A stretch of 64,000 bases of DNA from Archangium gephyra (GTDB lineage Bacteria > Myxococcota > Myxococcia > Myxococcales > Myxococcaceae): the NCBI RefSeq assembly GCF_001027285.1, contig NZ_CP011509.1, positions 11,742,501 through 11,806,500 on the forward strand, in the 5' to 3' direction. Every line of letters begins with the position of its first letter. Position 1 is the stretch's first letter. The notes beneath the pieces were generated by a model that was not told the DNA's origin, did no database searches, and worked only from the letters and a program-made list of their open reading frames with translations. A program made the position numbers and the translations under genes. Below are positions 17,387 through 25,598 of the stretch, one piece after another.

Positions 17387-19663
17387 ATGGCGAAGGCGCA
17401 TACGCTCACCGACAACTTCAATGACAATTCGCTCAACAGCTCCAAGTGGGCGGTCTACGGGCCCGTCCAGGAGGTGAATCGCCGCCTCGAGTTCAGACCG
17501 GATGGAGGCATCGCGAACTACGCGGGGTGCAGGGCCACTGCCGCGTATGACCTGACCGACTCCTTCTTCCAGCTCGAGGTCAGCCAGGCGCTGCTGCAGT
17601 CGACGCCGTCGTCCGAGACGACGTTCTTCGCCAGGGGGACGGGGGGCGAGAGGGTCCTGTTCGTCGTGGGGGGCGGCGAGCTGGCCTGCGTCCTGAACAC
17701 CGCGACTCTCGCGCGCGTGCCCTACGACCCGGAACGCCACCGTTGGTGGCGCATGCGCGAGTCCGCGAGCGTGATCCATTGGGAGGTCTCGGCCGACGGG
17801 CGGGAGTGGACCGCCCTGGTCAGCAAACAGCTGGATGCCGCGCTCCGGACCGTCTTCACCACCCTCACCGTCGAGTTCCAGGCGGGCTGCTTCCAGCCGA
17901 CCACTTCCCCGGGCGTGGCCATCTTCGACTCCTTCAACACTCCCCCGGAGAGCCTGCCCCGGCGCACGGAGGAGCGGCGCCTGTCCGCACTGGCCACGCG
18001 CGAGAAGGCCGCCCGGCTCGCCGCCGAGCGCCCCCACCCCGAGCACTTCAACAACAACGACGAGGTCAACTACCCGGACCGTCCCTTCATCGGCAACTTC
18101 TCCAAGGGCCTCAAGCACGACACCGTCGGCGATCCGGATCCCATCTCCTACGGCTCGCTGCTGCGCGCCCTGGAGAGCCGGGACCCGGGGGACTTCGAGG
18201 AGATCCTCCAGCCCGCGGGGGCCGTGAAGCTCGTCAATCCGCAGGCCGGCCTCGCCTTCGAGCTGTCGGGCCCGGACGCGCAGGCCGTCACCCAGCCGCC
18301 CGCGCCGCGCTTCGACAGCAAGCGGGCCGCGGCGGAGATGGGCGAGCTGTACTGGATGGCGCTCGCCCGCGACGTGCCCTTCGTCAACTACGCCGCCGAG
18401 GCGGGCGTCGCCAACAGCATCATCGAGCGCGCCATCCGCTCGCTCACCACCGAGTTCCCCTTGTTCGGCGGCACCCCCACCGTCACCGCGCAGAACCTCT
18501 TCCGCGGCATCTTCCCCGGCGAGCAGGTGGGGCCCTACGTCTCCCAGTTCCTCTGGAAGGGCAACAGCGACCCGCGCAAGCCCGACGGCAAGGGGCGTGA
18601 CGCCGACGAGGGCTACATCACCTACGGCTCCCAGGTCATCGACCAGCGCCAGTTGACCGTGAAGGGCGCCGAGCTCGGCGCCGCCGCCGACTACCTGACC
18701 CAGTTCGCCACCTGGCTCGCCGTGCAGAACGGCCGGGATGACCGGGGCAAGGACCAGTTCGACCCCATGCCCCGCTTCATCCGCAACCTGCGCGACGGGG
18801 CCAACTTCGTCCACTTCGACCAGGTGGTGAACGCGTACCTGAACGCCGCCTTCCTGCTGCTCTCCGAGCCCCTCGGCAACCAGCTCTCGGGCATGGGCGC
18901 CAGCCGGCCCCAGGTGGACAAGGAGTTCCCCTGCAACCCGGGCAACCCCTACGATCCACCGGGCACCGCGGGCGACTCGCGCACCCAGGTGGGCTTCACC
19001 ACCTTCGGGCCCATCCACCTGTTGCAGCTGCTCATCGAGGTGTCCGGGCGGGCCGGGCGCGCCGTGTGGTGGCAGAAGTGGGGCGTGCACCGGCGGCTGC
19101 GCCCCGAGGAGTACGGCGGGCGCATCGACAACCACCTGTCCGGCCGGCGCACCTACCCGCTGGACACCTCCATCCTCAACTCGCTGTCCACCGGACTGCT
19201 CAGCCCGTACTTCTCCGAGCGCTGGGGCTCCTTCCTCCTCCCGCAGGCCTACCCCGAGGGCGCGCCCCTCCACCCGGCCTACGGCGCGGGCCACGCCACC
19301 ATCTCCGGCGCGTGCGCCACCCTCCTCAAGGCGTACTTCGATGAGAGCGCGCCCATCGAGAGCCCCGTCATCGCCAGAGCGGACGGCCTCGCCCTGGATC
19401 CCTACACGGGGGCCGGCGCCACGCAGATGACGGTGGGCGGCGAGCTCAACAAGCTGGCCGGCAACATCGCCCTCTTCCGCAGCGCCGCGGGCGTGCACTG
19501 GCGCACCGACTACTGCGAGTCCCTCCTGCTCGGAGAGCGCGTGGCCCTCGGGCTCCTGCAGGAGATGAGCCTCACCTTCAACGAGGACGACGCCTTCTTC
19601 CAGTTCACCCGGTTCGACGGCACCCGCGTCCGCATCTTCGACGGACGCGTGGAACCCGCCTGA
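17387..19663 (+). CDS. Vanadium-dependent haloperoxidase-like protein with N-terminal lectin-like domain
   Basis: A 758-aa protein; the ATG at 17387 has GAGG seven bases upstream. Residues 1-185 look like a concanavalin-type domain (DNFNDNSLNSSKWAVYG; WRMRESASVIHWEVSADG). The rest matches algal-type vanadium bromoperoxidases: Lys564 and Arg572 (KWGVHRRLR), His629, Gly635-His636 (HPAYGAGHAT), Arg698 and His704 (HWRTDY) have the same spacing as the Corallina enzyme's vanadate residues. Ala634 replaces the Ser ligand. No signal peptide is seen. If active it oxidises halide with peroxide. It is convergent with the nuclease gene, nine bases apart. Confidence 0.85.
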   Translation: MAKAHTLTDNFNDNSLNSSKWAVYGPVQEVNRRLEFRPDGGIANYAGCRATAAYDLTDSFFQLEVSQALLQSTPSSETTFFARGTGGERVLFVVGGGELACVLNTATLARVPYDPERHRWWRMRESASVIHWEVSADGREWTALVSKQLDAALRTVFTTLTVEFQAGCFQPTTSPGVAIFDSFNTPPESLPRRTEERRLSALATREKAARLAAERPHPEHFNNNDEVNYPDRPFIGNFSKGLKHDTVGDPDPISYGSLLRALESRDPGDFEEILQPAGAVKLVNPQAGLAFELSGPDAQAVTQPPAPRFDSKRAAAEMGELYWMALARDVPFVNYAAEAGVANSIIERAIRSLTTEFPLFGGTPTVTAQNLFRGIFPGEQVGPYVSQFLWKGNSDPRKPDGKGRDADEGYITYGSQVIDQRQLTVKGAELGAAADYLTQFATWLAVQNGRDDRGKDQFDPMPRFIRNLRDGANFVHFDQVVNAYLNAAFLLLSEPLGNQLSGMGASRPQVDKEFPCNPGNPYDPPGTAGDSRTQVGFTTFGPIHLLQLLIEVSGRAGRAVWWQKWGVHRRLRPEEYGGRIDNHLSGRRTYPLDTSILNSLSTGLLSPYFSERWGSFLLPQAYPEGAPLHPAYGAGHATISGACATLLKAYFDESAPIESPVIARADGLALDPYTGAGATQMTVGGELNKLAGNIALFRSAAGVHWRTDYCESLLLGERVALGLLQEMSLTFNEDDAFFQFTRFDGTRVRIFDGRVEPA

Positions 19664-19672
19664 GGCAACTCG

Positions 19673-20452
19673 TCAGTTGCAGCCCTGGTTCGTCAGCCAG
19701 GTCACGCCCCGGTTCTTCTCGTTCGTGCCGTTGGTGCCGCCGTAGTCCACGTTCGAGAAGGACAGGGCCACGTAGCTACCCGTGGACTGGTTGCGCAGCT
19801 CCATCGTCATGTTGTTGGGGATGAGCGCGGTGGTGTTCGGGTAGTTCGCGCCGATGTAGTAGCGGATCCGGCCGCTCGGCAGGCTCCCGCACTTGGCCGC
19901 CTTGTTCTCGAGCGTCACCCAGTTGCCCCGGTTGAAGTTGGCGTCCTGGGGCACCAGGTTCGCCCGGCCCCCCCAGCCTCCGAGCTGCGAGCCGATCATG
20001 TGGCCCCCATCATAGTCGTTGGCGGGGTTCTCCGCGTCGCCCCACTGCCCCACGTTCAACTGGCAGGAGTCGATGCGCGCCGCGGCGACGATCGGCGGCA
20101 GGTACTTGTACGCCCGGCTCGGCCGGCCCGAGCCGTCGATGAGGTAGTACTCGCCGTCGAAGTTGAACCAGATGTTCCGGTCCGCCGACGCGAAGTACTT
20201 CGGACAGTCGCTGATCGCCTCCTCGGTGACCCGCCCGCGCACGACGTACCCGATGCCGTAGACCTTCAGCGCCTCGCGGATCTCCTCCTCCGTGTGGCTC
20301 TGGAAGAACTCCATGAGGCCGTCCGGGCCCCCGAAGTCCTGCTCCATCTGACTGGCGACACCGTCGCCACCCAGGTCCGTCTCCGACACTCCACAACCGC
20401 CAAGCAACAGGCCAGACACCACCGCGATCGCGAGCTTGTTCAGGGGGCGCAT
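19673..20452 (-). CDS. Lipoprotein DNA/RNA non-specific endonuclease (Endonuclea_NS_2 type)
   Basis: A 259-aa protein. ATG at 20452 is preceded by GGAAGG. The signal peptide has lipobox LGGC with Cys20. The nuclease core is DYDGGHMIGSQLGGWGG followed by ANLVPQDANFNRGNW, giving catalytic His151 and metal-binding Asn173 of the beta-beta-alpha metal family. Four further Cys could form disulphides. It is probably displayed outside the cytoplasm and degrades extracellular DNA or RNA, or acts as a toxin. No immunity-like gene is adjacent. Its upstream region (about 20520-20580) is unusually AT-rich for this genome and probably holds the promoter. Confidence 0.88.
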   Translation of the reverse strand: MRPLNKLAIAVVSGLLLGGCGVSETDLGGDGVASQMEQDFGGPDGLMEFFQSHTEEEIREALKVYGIGYVVRGRVTEEAISDCPKYFASADRNIWFNFDGEYYLIDGSGRPSRAYKYLPPIVAAARIDSCQLNVGQWGDAENPANDYDGGHMIGSQLGGWGGRANLVPQDANFNRGNWVTLENKAAKCGSLPSGRIRYYIGANYPNTTALIPNNMTMELRNQSTGSYVALSFSNVDYGGTNGTNEKNRGVTWLTNQGCN

Positions 20453-20677
20453 GCTTCCGGGTCCTTCCTCAGGGGGGTTCGCTGCCTTCGGGTTCTCGAC
20501 TATCGAGAAAGTGAGAACCGGATTGCAACGATTCTGAGAAATCTGCGCCAGAATAATTTTATGCAAAAAACATGCTGGATGGGCCATCCCGGGAAAAGCC
20601 GTGGGAAGGCCAGGGCGTGAAACGACGAAGGCCGCCCCCGTTACGCACAGGAGCGGCCACGAACAGCGTTTGGAGAG

Positions 20678-20698
20678 CCCTCTCCCCGAGGGAGAGGG
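20678..20698. terminator. Hairpin beyond the 3' end of hrcA
   Basis: CCCTCTCCC (20678-20686) and GGGAGAGGG (20690-20698) form a perfect 9-bp stem with a 3-base loop, eight bases beyond the hrcA stop. The arm resembles half of the palindromic repeat family. No T tract follows in the direction of hrcA, so termination by this element is likely but not certain. Confidence 0.6.
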
Positions 20699-20706
20699 AG
20701 TGGGGG

Positions 20707-21741
20707 TCAGGCCTTGTCGAGCGCCATCGACAGCACCTGGGCGGTGAAGTTCACCAGGGGGATGATGCGCTGGTAGTTCATGCGCGTGGGCCCGATGACG
20801 CCCACCGTGCCGAGCACCTGCTCGCGGCTGCCGTAGGGGCTGGCGATGACCGTCACGTCACCGGCCGAGGAGAACTCGCTCTCGGTGCCGATGAAGATCT
20901 GCATCTCGCGCGCGCGCTGCACCCGGTCCAGCAGCGACAGCAGCTTGTGCTTCTCCCCGAGCGCCTTGAAGAGCGCGCGCATGCGCTCCACGTCGGCGAA
21001 CTCGGGCTGCTCCAGGAAGGAGCCCGTGCCCTCGATGAGCACGCGCTCTCCCGTCTGGAGGTCCGTGGCGGCCGCGCCCAGCTTGAGCGCCTTGGACGTC
21101 AGCGCGTTGTAGAGCGCCTGCTCCTGGTCCAGCTCGGTGCGGATGCGCTCGCGCGCCTCCTCCAGCGTCACCTCGTGCAGCAGCTCGGAGAGGTAGTTGC
21201 TCGCCTTGAGCAGCTCGTCCGAGGTGATGGGGAAGTCCACCATCAGCAGCTTGTTGTGCACCTGGCCGTTCTGCCCCACCAGGATGGCGAGCACCCGGTC
21301 CTCGCGCAGCCGGACGAATTCAATCCGCTGGAAGATGGCCACGTCCGGGCGCGGGGTGACGACGACTCCCGCGTGCCGGGTGAGCGAGTGCAACAGGCGC
21401 GAGGCCTCGGACAGCAGTTCCTCCATGCCTGACTCGTGCGCCAGCCCGGCGTGGATGAGCTCCCGGTCTCTCGGGGCGGGATCCTTCAGCCGCACCATCG
21501 TGTCCACGTAGAAGCGGTAGCCACGGTCCGTGGGAACGCGGCCCGCGGAGGTGTGGGGCTTCTCGAGGAAGCCGAGCTCCTCCAGGTCCGCGAGCACGTT
21601 GCGCAGCGTGGCGGAAGAGACGTCGAACTCCGCGCGGCGCGCCAGGTGCTGACTGCCGACCGGGCCGCCGGTGGAGATGTATTCCTGAACGACAGCGCGG
21701 AGGACTTCCTTCTCGCGCTCACCCAGTAGCTCCTCGGACAT
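20707..21741 (-). CDS. hrcA: Heat-inducible transcription repressor HrcA
   Basis: A 344-aa repressor, full length for the family. The N-terminal winged helix starts LGEREKEVLRAVVQEYISTG and includes the recognition helix SSATLRNVLADLEELGFL, followed by HTSAGRVPTDRGYRFYVD, a signature of HrcA. The GAF-like dimerisation core contains VLAILVGQNG and the C-terminus GVIGPTRMNYQRIIPLV. HrcA binds the CIRCE operator of groE/dnaK genes and is activated by GroEL. I looked for a CIRCE inverted repeat upstream and found none. No dnaK or grpE lies next to it here, unlike the common hrcA-grpE-dnaK order. Confidence 0.97.
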   Translation of the reverse strand: MSEELLGEREKEVLRAVVQEYISTGGPVGSQHLARRAEFDVSSATLRNVLADLEELGFLEKPHTSAGRVPTDRGYRFYVDTMVRLKDPAPRDRELIHAGLAHESGMEELLSEASRLLHSLTRHAGVVVTPRPDVAIFQRIEFVRLREDRVLAILVGQNGQVHNKLLMVDFPITSDELLKASNYLSELLHEVTLEEARERIRTELDQEQALYNALTSKALKLGAAATDLQTGERVLIEGTGSFLEQPEFADVERMRALFKALGEKHKLLSLLDRVQRAREMQIFIGTESEFSSAGDVTVIASPYGSREQVLGTVGVIGPTRMNYQRIIPLVNFTAQVLSMALDKA

Positions 21742-21903
21742 CCTTGGCTCACACTCCCCAACGACGACGTCTCACCCGGACTGGGTGAAGGCGTCGAGAA
21801 TGCCCTGAAACATTAAGAAGGTGGAGGGAACGGTTCAATCCCCGCCCGCCCAGCGAGCGGGCGAGGAAGCCCCCCTGCGCGTCCATACCTGTCCACACAC
21901 GGC

Positions 21904-23043
21904 TCAGGGCCGCCGGGCGCGACAGGCACGGTCCAGGTCATTCATAAGGCCGGGCTCCAGGGCCCGCGTCGTCCGCGGGGACAGTGTCCGGAAGTGTCGG
22001 CATCGTTCCTCGGGGTCCTTCTCCTGCCGGAAGTAGCGGGTCATCACCTCCGCGGCCTCGTCCACCCGGCCCTGCTTCAGGTGGAGGCGCTGCAGGGCGA
22101 GGTACGGCTCCGCGGGCACGGGGTTCTCCTGAATCTGGCGCTCCAACTCCTGGAGGGCGGCCGCGTCCCGGCCCTGGCGCTCCAGCTCCACCGCTCCCTC
22201 CAGGCGGGGCGAGCCGGCACAGGCGGACCGGAGGTTACGCAGCTCCCGCGCGAAACGGGCGCCGATGCGCTCGTAGGGGTCGAGCTCCACGGCCTTGAAG
22301 ATCTGACAGCGCTCGGAGCGGGGCTCCTTGCCGGTGGCGTCCCAGACGGCGTCGTACACCTGGGAGGCCTCGCGCACGCGCCCGGCCGAGGCGAGCCTGT
22401 CAGCGAACTGGATGTCCTCCAGGGCATCCTCGCGGCCCTCGTAGGGGCGCACCGAGAGGTGGGTGCGGTACTCGCGCACGGCCTCGTCCACCTGGCCCCG
22501 GGTGAGCAGCAGCCCGGCCAGGTCCTTGTGGGCCTCGGGGTGCTTGGGGGCGAGCTCCAGGGCGCGGCGCAGCAGCCCGATGCGGAGGTCCGGGTCGCGC
22601 GTGAGGACGCTGAGCCCGTAGTACGGCCGCGCATCCGGGACGCCCAGGTCCACCAGTTGCTGGTAGAGCTCGAGCGAGCGCTGGCGGAGGCGTGCGCGCT
22701 CGGCGGAGCCCTCGGGCTTTCGGAAGGCCTGGTTCCAGACGGCATCCGCGAGCGCGAGCTGCGCGTCGAGCTGGCGCGGGTCGTCGCGCACGACGGCCTC
22801 CAGCTGGCGCACGGCCTTCTCGCAGGTGGCGTCGTCGAAGCCCTCGGCCTGGCAGCCCTCCTGGTGAAGCCGCAGCGCCGCCCGGGCCGCCGGAGAGGGG
22901 GGCGCGGGCACGTAGCGGGGAGGCGCGACGGCGGAGAAACGGCCCGGGGCCGGAGCGGGGGCGGTGGTGGGCGGCTGCTGGGCCCACGCCGCGGAGGAGA
23001 GGAGCACGCAACAGGCGAAGAGACGGAAGCGAGGGGAAGCCAT
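21904..23043 (-). CDS. Secreted tetratricopeptide-repeat protein
   Basis: A 379-aa protein. ATG at 23043 gives a signal peptide MASPRFRLFACCVLLSSAAW with cleavage near AWAQ. A Pro-rich linker precedes TPR-like helical pairs: QLDAQLALADAVWNQAF, PEAHKDLAGLLLTRGQVDEA and PAEPYLALQRLHLKQGRVDE. Five Cys in the mature part suggest disulphides. It follows the frameshifted lipoprotein/M15-like gene by 22 bases on the same strand and probably shares its transcript. It is expected in the periplasm as a scaffold; the partner is unknown. Confidence 0.85.
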   Translation of the reverse strand: MASPRFRLFACCVLLSSAAWAQQPPTTAPAPAPGRFSAVAPPRYVPAPPSPAARAALRLHQEGCQAEGFDDATCEKAVRQLEAVVRDDPRQLDAQLALADAVWNQAFRKPEGSAERARLRQRSLELYQQLVDLGVPDARPYYGLSVLTRDPDLRIGLLRRALELAPKHPEAHKDLAGLLLTRGQVDEAVREYRTHLSVRPYEGREDALEDIQFADRLASAGRVREASQVYDAVWDATGKEPRSERCQIFKAVELDPYERIGARFARELRNLRSACAGSPRLEGAVELERQGRDAAALQELERQIQENPVPAEPYLALQRLHLKQGRVDEAAEVMTRYFRQEKDPEERCRHFRTLSPRTTRALEPGLMNDLDRACRARRP

Positions 23044-23065
23044 GGGCAGGTGTCCTTTCCGGGCC

Positions 23066-23599
23066 TCAGCGCTGGACATGCACGTGGTCGGCGGACGGGC
23101 TGTCGCACGCGAGGAAGAGGGTGGCGCCGCGCTCGGTGAAGGAGTCGCGCTCGCCGACGACGGTGTCTCCGGCGGCCTCGACGATGCACATCAACTGCTG
23201 TGGCGTCTTGCCGGGGATGGGCATGCGGCGCGGGTCGATGTCCAGCGCGCTGCCGCGGGTGTGGCGGCTGTTGATGGTGGCCGAGCCGGCGGCGCGGTTG
23301 CGCTGCGGGTTGCGGAAGGCGCTGCTGACGAAGTCCTCCAACTTCACCTGCGTCTCGCGGTTGTTGGCGCGGGTGTCGGCGATGCCATTGGGACCGGCGA
23401 GGATGGAGCCGGCGCACCGCCCGCCCACGCGGGGACCCGAGCAGACATCATCTCCCTGGGGATCCGTGTCCCCGAGCGCTCCCACGGTGAGGATGGGCGC
23501 TCCGGGCGACACCACCACCGTCCTGGGCGTCAGGCCGCGCGTCCCCACCGGCTTCTCCTGCACATCGTTCTGGAGGAGCGCGCGGACGCGCTCGTCCAT
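23066..23599 (-). CDS. M15-like peptidase domain, downstream part of a frameshifted gene
   Basis: The frame carries a D-Ala-D-Ala carboxypeptidase-like zinc core: NSRHTRGSALDIDPRR (the SxHxxGxAxD pattern) and DHVHVQR at the end. The upstream boundary given is the first ATG (23599), but no ribosome-binding site precedes it and no signal peptide follows. The frame stays open further upstream and joins the preceding lipoprotein smoothly if one G is added to the C5/G5 run at 23622-23626. The intact product would be a lipoprotein with an Ig-like region and an M15 domain acting on peptidoglycan. A real frameshift, a sequencing error or -1 slippage are all possible. Confidence 0.7.
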   Translation of the reverse strand: MDERVRALLQNDVQEKPVGTRGLTPRTVVVSPGAPILTVGALGDTDPQGDDVCSGPRVGGRCAGSILAGPNGIADTRANNRETQVKLEDFVSSAFRNPQRNRAAGSATINSRHTRGSALDIDPRRMPIPGKTPQQLMCIVEAAGDTVVGERDSFTERGATLFLACDSPSADHVHVQR

Positions 23600-23604
23600 C
23601 TCAT

Positions 23605-24273
23605 TCAACAAGCGCGAGAGTCCCCCGCTTCCGACTCGGCGATGACGGTGTAGTTGCCGGTGTTGAGGACGGGGCGGCCCGGGATGGAGAGGAGGGCGCG
23701 GCCCGGCTGGAAGCGCGTGCCGAAGTCCAGGTACTCCTGGCGCAGCACATCGTCCTCCTCCTGGCGCAGGAAGGTGGTGGGGGACAGGCGGACCTCGAGC
23801 GTCTCGCCGCCCTCCAGGGGCAGCGAGGCCACCAGCTCGTACTCCAGCGGCGGGTTGGGCTCGCGGTTGCCCTTCGTGCCCACGCGCGAGCTGGCTTGGA
23901 AGACAACCTCGCGCCCCTCCTTCGAGGCGGGCGCCGCGGGCCCGGTGTGCGGCCCCACCGGCTGGAGGCTCCACTGGATGCGTGAGTCCAGCTCCTCGGC
24001 GTTGCGCACCCGGCCGCGCGCGGTGATGGACTCGCCCGTCACGAAGGAGGTGCGCGAGGCCTCCGCGCCCTCGCCCTCCACGGCGACGTCGAGCACCTCC
24101 AGGACGAGCTCCTCGCCGTCCCGTCGGGTGGAGTCCTGGCCCAGGGGTGCCGGCTCTCCGGAGCCGCCCGTGCCCTCCTCGCCCGAGCCTGGACGCTTGG
24201 AGCACGTACAACCCGCCAGCAGGAGGACCATGCACGCCCACCCTGCCCTCCACCGCGTCCGGCTTCCGCTCAC
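23605..24273 (-). CDS. Lipoprotein N-terminal part, frame broken before the M15-like domain
   Basis: A 222-aa frame. GTG at 24273 is preceded by GGAGG at eight bases and begins a signal peptide ending LLAGC (Cys22). An acidic Gly/Ser linker leads into beta-rich sequence (ELVLEVLDVAVEGEG; EYELVASLPLEGGETLEVRL) typical of an Ig-like or CARDB-like domain. It ends AESEAGDSRAC then stops at 23605. The C-terminal peptidase frame begins in the -1 frame at a G5 run, so this is probably the front half of one longer protein. Confidence 0.72.
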   Translation of the reverse strand: MSGSRTRWRAGWACMVLLLAGCTCSKRPGSGEEGTGGSGEPAPLGQDSTRRDGEELVLEVLDVAVEGEGAEASRTSFVTGESITARGRVRNAEELDSRIQWSLQPVGPHTGPAAPASKEGREVVFQASSRVGTKGNREPNPPLEYELVASLPLEGGETLEVRLSPTTFLRQEEDDVLRQEYLDFGTRFQPGRALLSIPGRPVLNTGNYTVIAESEAGDSRAC

Positions 24274-24524
24274 GGTACGACCTCCCCCCGCCACGCGTGT
24301 CTCACGCGGCGAAACGCGCGCCACCGTAGGGAGCCCCTGCGAACGCCTCCATCGCCCCCCAGGCACGGGTGTCGCGGAACAGACGCACCCGGCGGCGGAT
24401 GTGAGGCAGGCAGCCGAGCATTGCCCCGCAGGGTAGGCCGAGGAATTACATCGCCGGGCAAAAGGCGCGGCGTTAAAAGCGCGACGCCTTGTCCTCCGCT
24501 ACCTCCTCGATTCCCACCGCGGCG

Positions 24525-25409
24525 ATGCCCGCGGACACCACGCCCGCGGACCCCAACCGCGGGATGCTGATCTTCTGCCTCTTCGCGCTCTATGTGGTCT
24601 GGGGCTCGACGTACCTGGCCATCCGCTGGGCGCTGCAAGGGGGCTTCCCGCCCTTCCTCATGGCGGGCCTGCGCTTCTCGCTGGCGGGACTCATCCTCTA
24701 CACGCTGTTGCGGGTGCGCGGGTACGCCCACCCCTCGGTGCGCGAGTGGGGGGCGGGGGCGCTCATCGGCACGCTGCTGTTGGTGATGGGCAACGGCGGC
24801 GTGGTGTTCGCGCAGCAGTACGTGCCCTCGGGCGTGGTGGCGATCGTGGTGGGGAGCGTGCCGTTGTGGGCGGCGCTCTTCGGCGGACTGTTCGGCCAGT
24901 GGCCGGGAAACGCCGAGCGCTGGGGCCTGGCCATCGGCTTCTGCGGCCTCATCCTGCTCAACCTCGGCAGTGACATGAGCGGCAACGGGTGGGCGTCCTT
25001 CGCGCTGCTGGTGGGCCCCATCACGTGGGCCTTCGGCTCCATCTGGTCGCGCCGGCTGCCCATGGCGCAGGGGCTCATGTCCACCGCCACGCAGATGCTC
25101 ACCGGAGGCGCCCTCTTCCTGCTCATCAGCTTCCTGCTCGGCGAGCGCCTCACCACCCTGCCCTCGCCGCGCGCCCTCAGCGCCTTCTTCTACCTGGTGC
25201 TCTTCGGCTCGCTGGTGGCCTTCAGCGCCTACGGCTACCTGCTGCGCAACGCGCGTCCGGCGCTCGCCACCAGCTACGCCTACGTCAACCCGATGGTGGC
25301 GGTGCTGCTGGGCACCTTCCTGGCCGGCGAGTCGCTGAGCACCTGGGGGATGCTCGCCATGGGCGCCATCCTCGGCTCCGTGGTGCTGCTCACCCGCGCG
25401 AAGCGCTGA
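24525..25409 (+). CDS. EamA/DMT-family transporter (YedA-like)
   Basis: An inner-membrane exporter of about 294 aa with ten hydrophobic helices in two EamA repeats. The first begins CLFALYVVWGSTYLAIRWAL, a signature of YedA-like members. The second contains VGPITWAFGSIWSRRLPM and ends LATSYAYVNPMVAVLLGTF. It probably exports amino acids or related metabolites; the substrate is unknown. ATG at 24525 is used; TTG at 24489 would add 12 residues, and neither has a good ribosome-binding site. It diverges from the frameshifted lipoprotein gene over about 250 bp. Confidence 0.88.
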   Translation: MPADTTPADPNRGMLIFCLFALYVVWGSTYLAIRWALQGGFPPFLMAGLRFSLAGLILYTLLRVRGYAHPSVREWGAGALIGTLLLVMGNGGVVFAQQYVPSGVVAIVVGSVPLWAALFGGLFGQWPGNAERWGLAIGFCGLILLNLGSDMSGNGWASFALLVGPITWAFGSIWSRRLPMAQGLMSTATQMLTGGALFLLISFLLGERLTTLPSPRALSAFFYLVLFGSLVAFSAYGYLLRNARPALATSYAYVNPMVAVLLGTFLAGESLSTWGMLAMGAILGSVVLLTRAKR

Positions 25410-25598
25410 AAACCCCGCCCGGACGGGCCCGGCCTCGAGCCCGAGTGTCATCACTTCGACGTGGCACCCCCGCGCACTGATTGGGCGCGAGCGGAGTGTC
25501 ACGCGGTGCGCACGTGGCTCTTTCCTCTAGGGGGGCTCGTTCCTAGTGTCCGCGGCGCACTGGGAGTACCCACCCGGCGGAAAAGGACAGCGCCCCCT

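Noticed and set aside
17276-19498. A 740-codon minus-strand frame opposite the haloperoxidase gene
   Set aside because: It is antisense to a strongly supported gene, shows no domain and has the amino-acid bias of a shadow frame.
21742-21903. CIRCE operator upstream of hrcA
   Set aside because: No TTAGCACTC or its inverted partner is present in the 162-bp gap.
25462-25476. TGGCACCCCCGCGCA upstream of glnA as a sigma54 promoter
   Set aside because: The GG and GC elements are one base too close for the -24/-12 consensus and the TTGC part is missing.
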